A DNA stretch of 64,000 bases from a virus. The stretch lies in IMG/VR virus record IMGVR_UViG_3300020193_000007, positions 1-64,000 of that record; one strand, 5' to 3'. Below the pieces are notes generated by a model. It saw nothing but the letters and a program-made list of their open reading frames with translations, ran no database searches and was not told the DNA's origin. Position numbers and translations under genes: made by a program. Positions 47,482 to 59,600 of this stretch are shown here, piece after piece; position 1 is the stretch's first letter; every line of letters begins with the position of its first letter.

Positions 47482-48164
47482 TATTTATCCAAATCACTTT
47501 TAATCCATGGAAAATTTTTTGAGTTGTCTGCCATATTAAAGTCTTTTTCATTTATTTTATTTAAAGATTCCTGATAAGAATATCCCGAATGCATCATTCT
47601 TTTAAGAACTGAAACTTCTTCCTGCGTATGATCCTTTGCGTATGAGTCAATAAGGGCTATTTGCTCAGAAGTAAACCCACTAGTGCTACCCGAGGTAACC
47701 TGTTCATTACTCTGACTTCCCAAGGCATACTTACCGCTTATAGTAACCGGATTATTCTGCTTACTCTGTTCAAATTCTTGTATATTATTTAAATAATAAT
47801 TAACCCTATGATATGCTGGATTGTTTAAAAAATCCCCTGTTTTGATTAAAGAGGGCTCATTGTAAACGTCAGATGCCGGATTAAAAGACTTATCATTCCA
47901 TCTTAAACCATCATCTTCTTTTGAAAAAATCTTTATAGAATCCGCATGAAGAGATATGCTTCTTGTGTTGGGATTAATAATTATCCCTATTCCAGGAGCG
48001 GCAAAAATTTCTATTGATCCACCATCTGCTATCCTAATAAAGGCGTTGTTGTCAGGATGCGTTAGGCCAACTTCTCTATGGGAAAATTCTGTTCTTCTTT
48101 TAATTTCCAAACTTTCATTAAATGGTTTCGACGCATTTGAATTTTCTTGATAATAGTTGTTCAT
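47481..48164 (-). CDS. Baseplate or spike-associated protein (227 aa)
   Basis: Starts MNNYYQENSNASKPFNESLE. A beta-strand section with IRIADGGSIEIFAAPGIGII, then INPNTRSISLHADSIKIFSK reads like the repetitive strands of tail spikes, and a C-terminal helical part SEQIALIDSYAKDHTQEEVS follows. Position between the OB-fold-like protein and gp25 suggests a spike or baseplate protein. No named family. Confidence 0.6.
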   Translation of the reverse strand: MNNYYQENSNASKPFNESLEIKRRTEFSHREVGLTHPDNNAFIRIADGGSIEIFAAPGIGIIINPNTRSISLHADSIKIFSKEDDGLRWNDKSFNPASDVYNEPSLIKTGDFLNNPAYHRVNYYLNNIQEFEQSKQNNPVTISGKYALGSQSNEQVTSGSTSGFTSEQIALIDSYAKDHTQEEVSVLKRMMHSGYSYQESLNKINEKDFNMADNSKNFPWIKSDLDK

Positions 48165-48165
48165 T

Positions 48166-48528
48166 TTACTCCATAAACTTTGGTATGCCAGTATATATAT
48201 TTAAATTTCTAGAATTTTTATATGAACGAGGTTCATTATAGTACATAATTATATATGCTTCTTCCTCATGCTCATCCCTAAATCCTACTAGGCAACGTGT
48301 TCCCGGAGACGGGGCTGCGGATTGAACTCCATAAGTAAAAGGACACGGAACATTTATCATGGCATTACCGATCGTGTCAGAAAACTTTTCATCTATCAAT
48401 ACTGTTGCCGTATTATTTTGTGCATTATACACCATGATAGTTCCTGGTCTATTTTTTACTTGAAGAAATTTAGATCTATCAATATGATCTGTGATTTTTT
48501 TGTCAAATTTGGGATAATTTCCTGGCAT
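48166..48528 (-). CDS. OB-fold-like baseplate/spike protein (120 aa)
   Basis: Starts MPGNYPKFDKKITDHIDRSK; RPGTIMVYNAQNNTATVLID followed by PCPFTYGVQSAAPSPGTRCL and VGFRDEHEEEAYIIMYYNEP resembles the OB-fold domain of gpV/gp5-type spike proteins (GxIVxxD.. then a GVxxPxPxPGTxVLVGF pattern). Upstream of the gp25 gene. Likely an OB module of the tail spike. Confidence 0.65.
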   Translation of the reverse strand: MPGNYPKFDKKITDHIDRSKFLQVKNRPGTIMVYNAQNNTATVLIDEKFSDTIGNAMINVPCPFTYGVQSAAPSPGTRCLVGFRDEHEEEAYIIMYYNEPRSYKNSRNLNIYTGIPKFME

Positions 48529-48537
48529 GATTTCTCC

Positions 48538-50630
48538 TTAAATTTCCGTTCCATCGTCTTCAAACACAGTTCCACTCATCCATTTTTCAATATAGGAATA
48601 TGGTCTCTTGTTTTTAAAGTTCTTTCTTATCCAAGCTTTTAGCGAATCTTCTGATTTACCTTTTAATTTATAGGAGTTAGCTACTGTGGTAAATTTAACC
48701 TTAAAAATAAATCCAACAGTTGACCTTGGTGTTCCATTTTTATTGTTGTAATCCCCCCATGCAGTAAACACATAAGAATCAATTGGCTTTCCCTTTAATG
48801 CTTTTGCCACCTCAGTTTGCCCAGCAGCAACCGTGCCAAGCATCCAAGCTTGATTGTAGGGTATAAATATTCTTTTGTCAACAGTTGATTTTGTTGCTTT
48901 TTCTACAACTTTTTTACTAAGCGATTCGACATTATTATCGTCATCAATCGCATACGCCAGTTTGACGCCAAGTACAGTTTGGTCGTACGGCTGTCCTGTA
49001 GCATCGTATTTGAGAATAAACATTTTTTTACCGTGCGCAGCAGGCAGAAGATTGCATTGAAAAGCTCCAAAAGAAAAATCTCCACTTCCAGTCTTATTCT
49101 CGTTTAGTGCACCCGGTCGCCAACGAGATTCTCTTTCTCCAATGCCAACAAATATTGCGGCAACTTCATCACCAAAAATTCCCGATGTTGAAAGCAGATA
49201 CATCACCTCATCTGCGCTGAATGTTGCACCAGGTTGATCAAAATAACTTTTTTTAAATTTATCTAAAGATACTGTTGAAGGAACTGAGGAGCCGCCCGTT
49301 GAAGTGGACCCTGTAAGTTGTTGAGCTATTTCTGGGGTAATAAAAGATCCTGCTCTCTGTGCTGACCAGCTTATATGTATGTGATTTCTATGAGAAGAAT
49401 CAGTTGCAAAATTTATAAATGGAGCTAATAGTGGATACTTAGTTCTAATCGCTGCGTTGGCGCCCTCTATTCCAGTTTCTAATATTCCAAATTCTTCAGC
49501 TAATTGATCGTGAATAATAATTAGGTCGGGATGAAGTTCTTTTGAAAGAGTCTGTAAATTTGTCAAAAGAATATTTAAACCTTTTCTAAAATTGTCTAGA
49601 CTAGAAACTAGGTCAATTGAATCATCCGCAGTATTCCCTATCTGCATTATGTCCAAGCCTCTTCCAAAAGCGTGATCGCTAACACTATTGCTATCGGCTG
49701 TTAATTCACTAAAATTTGCTCCAACCAAACCCCTACCAGTTCCAGTATCTGCTTTAATGTATATTTTGTTCGTCAATTGCAACATCATCTCTATTAAGGC
49801 GGCTGCCATGAAACAAGTTTTTTTTCCTGTACCTAAAAAATCCTTGGGTACAGGCAGAGATTCATAAGAACCTGAGACATAATTTCCAGATTGTTTTATC
49901 TCAAAACCCAAGGAGCCAAGTGATTGACCTTTTGAATTTGTGCTGAAATCTATGTTGAATGTGGTAATATTTCCCGCAAAGTTTGCTTTATCGTTCAACT
50001 CTTTAGTTTTTGTTATGTATGTTTCTATTTCTTTTTCCGTAAGAATATCCTGCAAGGCTATTGGCCTTGATCCACCATTCAGTGTTATTCCTCCGCTCGA
50101 AGAATGATAACCTTTTTGACTGTGAGCCAAAAGACCGCCGAGTTTGCGTATCAACAAAACCGCTAGAACCATCTGTGGATGTTGTGGTAGAATTTATGAC
50201 ACTATCGTTTAGCGCTTTTAACGCTACATCAAAACCATTTGGGGCATAGCCAGTATATAGAATTGAGTTCTTTGCTATTTCTGCTCTTGCTGCTGCTCCG
50301 GTCAAGACGTTCTTGCCCGATGGATCATTGGGATCAAGTATCTTTACATTGTCATCTATATCTGCTTGTGCCGCGATAATGCCGATGCAGTGCCGATTGA
50401 GTTGATTGTGCGTACGCGTTTATCGCGTATGCCGGATTTCTATACAGCCCGTCTCCCTGCAAAAGTTTTGTTGGATCTGCGCTTCTTAGCGACCTATCCT
50501 GATATGGCTGTTGAGAAAGGCTTGTATTTTTGATTATCAATTCACCATTTGGGTAAAAGGAAGAACCAATTTTTTCCGTTATACTCTTTGTACTGGTTAA
50601 ATCTGTTATATCTATTGGATAATCTGACAT
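48538..50630 (-). CDS. Tail-associated wall-degrading protein: M15-like peptidase plus lysozyme-like domain, two CGGN sites (696 aa)
   Basis: The reconstructed chain starts MSDYPIDITDLTSTKSITEK, passes CGGC at 50381-50384 (SALH-G-IIAAQADIDDN) and CGGC at 50137-50140 (VDTQT-G-GLLAHSQKGYHSS). Near residue 314 SDHAFGRGLDIMQIG fits the M15-type zinc motif SxHxxGxGxD, and HRNHIHISW near 410 supplies the further His ligands. Around 495 GIGERESRWRPGALNENKTG followed by FSFGAFQCN is a lysozyme/SLT-type core with its catalytic Glu. A tail-tip enzyme that opens the wall during infection is likely, separate from the endolysin. Confidence 0.85.
50137..50140 (-). other. CGGC four-base codon site 14 (tail hydrolase residue 164)
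   Basis: In-frame CGG after ACT in a tandem CGGCGG. The shift gives VDTQT-G-GLLAHSQKGYH; the second CGG drops out of frame. Confidence 0.9.
50381..50384 (-). other. CGGC four-base codon site 15 (tail hydrolase residue 83)
   Basis: In-frame CGG after CAT. Zero frame ends in TGA ten codons later; the shift gives SALH-G-IIAAQADIDD. Confidence 0.9.
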
Positions 50631-50637
50631 TTTTTAC

Positions 50638-53600
50638 CTATCGTTCTATCTCTCTAGGGATTGGAATTGCCCTAGATGGATCAAGTAGAGCCGGTCCTTT
50701 AATCAAATTTAAAGTCTCCGTATATACTCTAGCCAAACCATTTACAACCAGCTCCCAGTTGAGTGTAATTGGACTACCATCTGGATAGTACTCATCCCAG
50801 CCAACATATGGCCATTCCGAGGCCGTAGAATACACATCTTGAAGTATTAGAATACCTACTGCGGCATCAAATACGGCTCTTTCTGTGGCGGTAAGACTGT
50901 TGAGTGGATCATCAGCTCCTGTTACCTTGAAGTAAATGTAATCCGTAACTTGTTTTTGCTGCTCAATCATGGCATCAAAAATGATGCTGAATCGTGTTTC
51001 AATGACACTATTTAAAGAAATTAATTCTTTTGTCTTATCCCTTACATAAGCTATGCTGTTTGATGTACTTTCTGGAATTCTCAAGAATATACCTCTAACC
51101 TTGTTAATTATAGCTTCTTCCCTCATGGAGTCTACCCTATAAAAGATAGAAGCCATATATCTATCGTTAGAGTCTTTATTGTTTTTCCCAGTTTTTGCGA
51201 CAGCGTAATTTCCCGGATTATTTTCTTTTGCCCCGGCTTCAATATCATCAGCGGTTAATATTCTTGATGGATCATTGGGATTTATTCTCAGTACAATTAA
51301 TTTACCCAATAAAGCTTCTTTAGTATAGTTATACGACTTTGCTCCCTCGGAATTTGGATTAACAATTCCTACCTCACCCGGATATACCGACAGCTTTTGT
51401 AGTTCTGCTGCTTGAATTCCCTCAAATCTAATTCTATAATCGGCCGCTTTTTTAGATTTTCCATCAGGATTACCTTGGCGCTTTTCATCTACACTTATGC
51501 CTTTCTCCGGATTGAGCACATCTTGAACATCAATTGTGTCACCGTCAACAATGTGAACAACCTTTGCTATAACCTTAAAGCTTTGATTTAATCCTGTTTT
51601 TTCCGGTCCAAGACCAGAATATTTCAAAAGTTCTGCATGCACTACTGCATTTTCCAAACTTGTATATCTTACCAAATCCGATATTTCTTTTTCTCTCCAG
51701 CCCATGCTTCTCAGGAGATCATCGCTCCTAATGTAAGCGTGACCTTCTGCCGTTTTTGTTTTGGTTCTTACGCCGAGCACTCCGGGGAGAAGCTTGATTG
51801 AATGATGCTTACCAACCACCATGCCCTGAAAGTTGGCCAAACCAGCATCCATCGCCTGACCATTCTTGTTTAAATATTGAATGTAGCAGCCGTGCTGATC
51901 TAAGATATGGTTTCTAACCCACTTCCATGCACTCCATGCAGCGTCAGTTGCCAGCGTCAAGCCTGCGGCAACGGCCGCTCCAGCCAGGGGGGTTCCAAAA
52001 ATAGTGGCTGCAGCGGTTGCGCCAGCAGTTACTGCCGGCATAACCAGGGAAGAGGTCACCGCCGCAACTGCACTCATCCCTTCAGTTTTTCCAGTTTGGT
52101 TTTTAATCAACTGCTTTATTTGCTCTTGTGTTTCCGGCATCGAATCTGCCAGCTGATTCGCTTGTATATCCTTAAGTAGCGCCGAGTGACCATGGGTATA
52201 TTGCATGCCGCCAACCATTTGATCCTTAAGCATGAGGGCAAGATTTTCTATTGAAACATCTCCATTGGTCGTCAGTCTTGCATTATTTGACTCATTAGCC
52301 AAAAGTAATCTAGTGTCGTTTCTGAAATTTTGAGTGCTCAACCAAGAACCAAGCCAAGAAGTCATAAACCATCTAGCTGGATCATTGACCGTAACAAGTG
52401 CATTGGGGGTAATACTTGTGATAAAACCCATTTCCGGAGTGAAGTGATGAACTATCTGCTCAACCTCAAACATACCATACATCCTATTGTACACGTCTGC
52501 CAAATAAACAAGATCGTGCGGCCTTATGTCTGCATTACCAATTACCATTATCTCTCCACCATAAATGTCTTTCAGATTATCTTTCAAATACGAAAGAGCA
52601 ACTCTTCTTGCGGTCAACTCATCTGGTTCTCCTTGCACATTTTTTGCTATTCCTCTTGCGGTTTCCAGAGGATGGAATATAGGATGAAGTATACCAAAAA
52701 CTCCTTCGCCTTTTGGATTGTCCCAATAAAGCCCAGTTTCAACAGTTTTTTCAACTTGCTTCTCTGACGTTACTGATTTATCAAGCGATACTGTCACTGG
52801 AAATTTGCCATCTGACACCGCTGTTATTTGAGTGGCAATCCCGTTGAAAATTTTCTTTTATATTATTAGAAATGATGTGACTAAATGAGCTAAGGTAATG
52901 CACTCTTTGAAATGATTCCCTTATTTCAACAACAGGTTCACCATACTCTCTGGTGAACGGGTTATCAACGGCCCTGAGCAAGGTCCCAGGTCTACCAAGT
53001 GAATAATAAATAGAGTCGTTATATGCCTTATTTAGAATGTTCGCTTGCTTGGTAAAGTTTTCAAGCTCCTTAAGACCATAACCCATTTGAGCCATTGACA
53101 TTCTAAACATATTTAGCATATTGCCCAAGGCCGTGTCAAAGGCTGTAATGATAGGCCCTATGTTTTTATCCCAAAAGTTATCAACATCTTCCATAATTCC
53201 GGTAACCCAGTTGCCTGCGTTGTTTCCCGCCTTTGCATTTTCTTTTAGTAGCTTTATGAAAGCATTGCTATCGGTTGCGTATTCTCTTTCATAATTAATA
53301 AACTGTGCAAATATATTATCTATCGGCCTAAAACTCCATTGATCATTTTCATTACCAAATAGATCAAAGACACCAGCAAGTGGAACGGCAACTTGAACAG
53401 CGGCTGCAAGTCCAGTTGCGCTGAATCTCTTTTTGTCAACTCTCAAAACTAGCCAAGCTCTAGCGTATGGATCTGACCAAAGTTTCTGCCTGAATATACC
53501 AACCAACAAAAGATAAAGTTGTTTGGGTGTTTTAATATTTTTAAGAAGATTAAGTGCGTCTTCTTCGGATTTTATGTTTCTTGGATCAAAGTCGGGTTCT

Positions 53601-56600
53601 GCTGCTATGTCAGCATACTCATAGGTTTGAAAATGGTTTTTTACTAAGGAAATCAGTCCATCAAGTTTTTTCTTTAATAAGAAATTATATATATCAATTA
53701 ATCCCTGGTCTTTATTTATAATTGGTTTTTTGCTTTCATCCAATTCACTTACTCCACCATCAACATATTCATTCATGGCTATTTCAACGGCAGATGTAAC
53801 CGAGGCTGCTTGATTGATCGACATTATCCAGTCGGTTCCAAGTAAGGTATTGAATTCAGATCCGCTTTTATCGGCATTAAAATCCTCAAATACAATTTTG
53901 TCTTTTCCTGTTATCATTTTGAATAATGGGTCATCTGATTCTTCATTATTATCTGGATCTAGTCCATATGTTTTTTGAAATATATTTTTTACCGATTCAT
54001 AATTGTGATAACCAAACCTAAATTGATCCCATATCTGTTGTGCCTCTGCTATTTTTCTTCCGCCGCCTGCTATAACTTTAACGGTGTTGTCAAATTTTTC
54101 GTCGTAAAATCCTGCTGCAATCACTGAAACATTATCAAGGGGATCGTATACAGAAGCAAATTCTTCTCTGGTTTCATTTTTCTTGTCTTCCTCAAGTTTT
54201 TTAAACAAAGAGTCTTGAGACAACTCTTCTATCCCATTGTCTTTTTGTATTGATTCAAAGTAGCCAATCCAGTTACCGCCTTTTGACCATTCCCTCTGCC
54301 AATCAATCATCGTCTTTTCTTCTATCAAATCACTTGCGTAAGTGTAAGAAGTAGAGCTTCTTATTCCATTGTTTAATATCCTTTCTGCTGCGTCTGCGGT
54401 AACATGAACTGGAACCCCATCTGGTCTAGCAGATGCAACTCCTGGTAGTAGTTCTGGAAGGTTTCCTTCCACTGGTTTAAACGCACCAAAGCCAATCAAA
54501 AATACATCATCGCCTATTCTAGAATTTTCTAACTTAAATCTATTTGCTGGAACATAACTGCTTGTAACAACTCCAACTTCAGTAGAATCCGGCACAAACG
54601 TGAACATGCACTCTGTCAATCCTTTTTCAACCATTGATAATTTTTCCCATTGAGTTGAGGTACCATATGCGCCGTCGACTGATCCAATTGTTTCCATCGG
54701 TGAAATTATTCTTCCCTTATCATCAATCAAAAGATGCAAATAATATGCAGCGTCTGGAGAAACTATTGCGGCTATACCACCAGCACTATTGACTTCCTGC
54801 TCACCCCAAAGGAAGTATGCCGGTTTACACACAACTGCCACTCTTTTTTCTGGATTATATACAAGAACTTTCCTTTGCTTGTAATCATCTGGAGTTCCAG
54901 CCAAATTTTCCATCTTAATATCATACATTTCAAGAAACTTTTTCAATAATTCGTCTTGAATTGTCTTAGATGGCACCTGCTCAAAAGGATTACCCTGCCT
55001 ATCTTTCATGGCCATTCTTGCCGTAACGGGATTGTATGGCCATCTCATGGCTATGTAGAATTGTTCATCTTCTGCACTTTCGGGCATTCCCCATTCCGTG
55101 AAGTTGAGTTGAAATTGCTGCCAATAATCAGACAAAAGTCCATATGCGGGATCTAAATCTTCGTAGTACGATTGTAAATTTTCTGGAATTTCAATCTCAC
55201 CGCTTCCTCCCATGCTACCCGGAACCTTAACACCCTCTCCTATGGAGGTTTTACTTATAATTGGAAGTGGCATTTGAATAATTGGTGAAGCATTGATTTG
55301 ACCAAGGCTTGCTTCCGGGTCATATATTCCAGAAGGATCAAAGGCGGCTGTCCCCACTAAGAGTGGACCAATTCCTGCAAATTGTAGTTTATTGGCAAAA
55401 TTGAAATTAAAGTCAAGCGTTTCTTCGGAGCCTTCTGTTTTTTTAGACACAAGAGCGGTTGCTTCTTGTCCTTCTTTTTTGGAAATTAGGCCTTTTTCGA
55501 AATCAGCAATCAATCTTATATTACTGATATTTGTATTTATTTCTCTATCGTCATTGTCCTTAAATATTCTGTCAAAGTTTAGTGACGGTAAAACTCCTGA
55601 AACTCTGTTAGTAAAAAATGGATAAGAGTATCTTATTGGTAACTGTGGTATTTGTTTGTGATTTAATGATTCATCGGTGTTTCTTACCTGTATTCCAGCT
55701 TCAGTACCTTTGCCACTAGAATGAAATGGTAGGTGAAAACCAACTTGAACTCTGCCTTTATTAATTGGTAGTCGAGAAACTGGTTTTCCATTTTTGTAAT
55801 ACGTATTTCTCGTAGTGTCTTTGAGATCTATTACAGTGCCCTTTAAGCTTCTGCCTGGCTTAAAAACTCCATTCATACTAATCATATCCTTTGCCAAAGA
55901 AGCTAAAGATTCTGACAGTTTATTTTCTCCAGCTTGCAGTGAGGCCATTGCGTCTGAGCTTGGTGCTAACTCCTTGTTCAGAGAATAAAGGAGTCGTGAC
56001 AACCCGTCATCTGGACCAACGTATCCCGGAATCGACATATTATTATTTTTTGCAACTTCTTCATTTGGAAATCCAGTTGAAATTGGCATGATGCCAGAGG
56101 TGTAAAGCCAATGAGGTTTTCCGTAGAATATCGTCGACCTTTCCTCAAATGGTCTTACAGCAACTATATAATTGGGAAGAAGTCTGGCGCACATCTGAAA
56201 CATGTCCCACACACTTCTCATGTAGGTTTGAGCCCTAAAAGATACCTCATCATACATGTCATCATCAAGATCAGAAACAAGACCGAGTGTTTTCATTATG
56301 TTTGCTCCACCGCGACCACTCATCGTTTTAATTAAACCCATTCCTAATCCCATAGTCATAGGACTTGGTGCTGCTACAACTCCAGCTATCGCAACCGCAC
56401 TGCTTATGACCTGAGAAGTTCCAATTGCTCCGCTCATATCAAGCAGCTTGTTGCCCTCTGTGGCTTTTTCCAATGCACTTGATGCGTCGACGTTTCCAGG
56501 TTTTGAAGAAGCGTCTATTAAACCAGACCACGATTGATTTGACAACCTATCAAGATACCCAAATTTTTTATTGTCTATCTCAGATACATCTATGCTAGCC

Positions 56601-59600
56601 ATTGTTGCCCAACCATCATCTAAATCTCCGCCCAGAAATTGTGCTACACCAACTCCGTTTCCTGGATATATATTTCTTTTAAATATTTCAAGATCTCTTT
56701 GTGTTGAAAAATTTGCCCACATTGTTTGCATTGCGCCAACCAAGGGTGTTCTAACAGCTCCCCCAAAACTTTGTATTCCTGGATCAGTTCCAGCACTATA
56801 AGATATATTTGCTCCTGATAAATTATTCACTGGCGCTAGGGCGACATTGGCTAAAGAAGCTGCCCCCAAGTGCATTCCTCCAGTTATTAAATTGGCAGTT
56901 GAATTCCATCCAAGGCCAACTGTTCCTCTTATCGGATTTTTACCAACTTCATTGAATGCGTTTATCACACTCTGTTTATACAAAGAAGATTTTGTTGCTT
57001 CCTCTTCGGTCAACGGTGCGTACAGTATTTGACCAAAGTGTCTAATTCCAAATTTATTTTCAGAAAATACTGCACCTCTCATGGCGTGAGAAAAGGCCTC
57101 CCTCACCCTTGAGGCGCCCATGGAGAGAAGTCGTATCATAAGATCTCTGGGTTCTGACATCCACAATCCTGTGTTTATTCCTCCGTCAATTTTTCCGCTG
57201 TCACCCTTTTTCTTTGTACTGTTTATTATTGGGCTAAGTTCTACGGCATCTGACTGTGCAACTACTGTTATTATTTCCCCATGATCCACTTCAGCAATGA
57301 CGCCGTTGAATATCGTTTGAAGGGAGTTAGGATTGCTGCCATATCCCGCCCTCAAGTGAACCCTAACTCCAGGCTTTAGTCTCATATGCTCAATTTCAGT
57401 TACATACCTAGCATTCATGTGGGATTTAAGGTTTAATGATCTCTTGATCAAAGTTTCAACTATCATAGTTGTTCCCTGGGATAAATTGTATATCGATTTA
57501 TCGATGTCAGCGTTTGATGCACTTCCAACACTTGCTCCATCTGCATTAATCAATGATGAAATGGTCATTTCGGGTTTTGATAATTTTGAATATGTATTAG
57601 ATATTCTTAGCATGAGAGTATCTCCCAAAATATCTTCCGAAGAGACAAGTGAGAAATCTATAACAGACTGCAGCCCGTAAAAATTATCAAATAATTTTAC
57701 ACCCGCATAAAAATTCATGTCATCAATAAGCCACAGCATATAGGTTGGATAAGCTCTAATCATTCTTCCGCCCAAATCCCTATATTGAGTGTCTAGAAGC
57801 ATTTTCTGCCAGTGTTTTGCAACTCCCTTATGGGTTCCGCCGGTCGACAGAGATTGCATTTTTCCACTTTCAGAATTGCCCATTGCATTCATGTAATCGG
57901 TTAACGCAGAAGCTCCAGCGACTCCCGTGTGGCTTGCCTGCGTGTCTCTTTCTGGAACTTGAGTATCTGATATTGTTGTAACTTTAGATGTCGGTATTGC
58001 CTTTCCGTCTACTCCAACTCTCAAGAAGTCTTGTGCTATATAAAATCTTCCATCTTCCCTGTTGGAATAACCCATGATGTATCCTCCATCTGGAGTTTGA
58101 TATATCGCTGGAATTCTCTTGGTATCACTTGAGTCTGCTGCTGGAATAAAATGCATTATTCCAAAATGATCTACATCATCCGGATCGAAAGATGGAAGCT
58201 CTTTACCATTCGTTTCATTAATTTTGTCTGCTACTAATTTATTAAATTTATCAATTTCAGATTTAGATCCCGATACTACATCTCCGATTTTTACCACTCC
58301 GTATCTGGTATTGAATTTTACATCTTCAAAATTGTAATCTATTCCGGAATCATCCTTAAAAGAATCGATAAGATCTTTCCAAATTGTTGGATATTTATTC
58401 GCTATAAATCTAGACGATTGTAAAGAATTTTCAAATTCCGGTTCATTATTTTGGTCAAAAATTGATATTCTAAAAATTTTCATTGCTTCATTTGCAGAAA
58501 GTCTTACTCCATTTATAAGATAATTTTTTACTTTTTGTATATCACCATTTTCTTCAATCAGTATTTTTTTTACCTGATATACATATGCTTTCTGTGTAGC
58601 GTGAAGGGTATCTTTTTCCTGTTGCCAGTCTCCTACGGGCAGAGTATATTCGCCCGACTCAATAACGTTGTTAACAACATCATCATCAAACATTTCAAAA
58701 CTTCTAAAATAAAAATCAGGATCAAACGAGCCAACAACCATCTTTTTTTCTTCATCCATAATTGTCAGTGGAAGATCCGGATAAGCGTTGAATGATTCCC
58801 ATTTTTGTTTAAGGCGCAAAAATGGATTTTTCTTGGTTCCAAACTCTTTTATCAACGCTATTTGACTGTCGGAAGTTATACTTTCTCTCTTTTGCTGAAA
58901 TATATCAAAGTCAGTTAACATCAACTGTACGCTATAAACATGCGGATAACCCTGTATTGTATCCACGGTGTAGCTCAGTGGTAGTACGTACTTTATGCCG
59001 GCAAGTGCGCAAATTACGTTCTTAACTCCCATGAATCCTATGACGCCTGCGGCGTGTTCTAGTCTTGCTAGACCGCTTAAAAAATCAAACATTTTTTTAA
59101 TCTTTTTTAATTCTAATTCACCGAATATAGTCATAGATATACTGACCATTGAATCATTGGATCCAATGTACTGAAACGTTGGTTCATCCTGCATCTGCAA
59201 TTGGAGTTTGGCTAAATTGTTACCCATAGATAGGCTAACTGAATTTACTATTATATTGTTTGGATCTAGGTCTATTTTCATCATCGGAACTTCCCATTCG
59301 CGCAAAGTAAATACCGGAAGACCCAATTTTTGAGCATCTTTTACCGACTGAACTCCTAAAAGATTTTGAATTGATTCATCTTTATAAATTCTTTTATAAA
59401 GTATTCCATAAAATGCATCCATAAACTTTTTCTGTTCTACATCATATAATCTTGCAAATTCAGTAGAATTTTCATCTATGTCTTTTTTCTGTTTTTTAAG
59501 AATAGCCTTGACATTTTCCCTTATTGTATGATCTAGTAAACCCCTAACACTTTGAGATGAAACATACAAGCGAAACTTATCGTTCTTAAGTTTCTCCATT

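Noticed and set aside
52781-52818. A separate gene starting with GTG at 52818 (SDGKFPVTV)
   Set aside because: No ribosome site of note, and the CGGG shift at 52840 gives continuous protein of integral length; a start inside the upstream frame is less likely.
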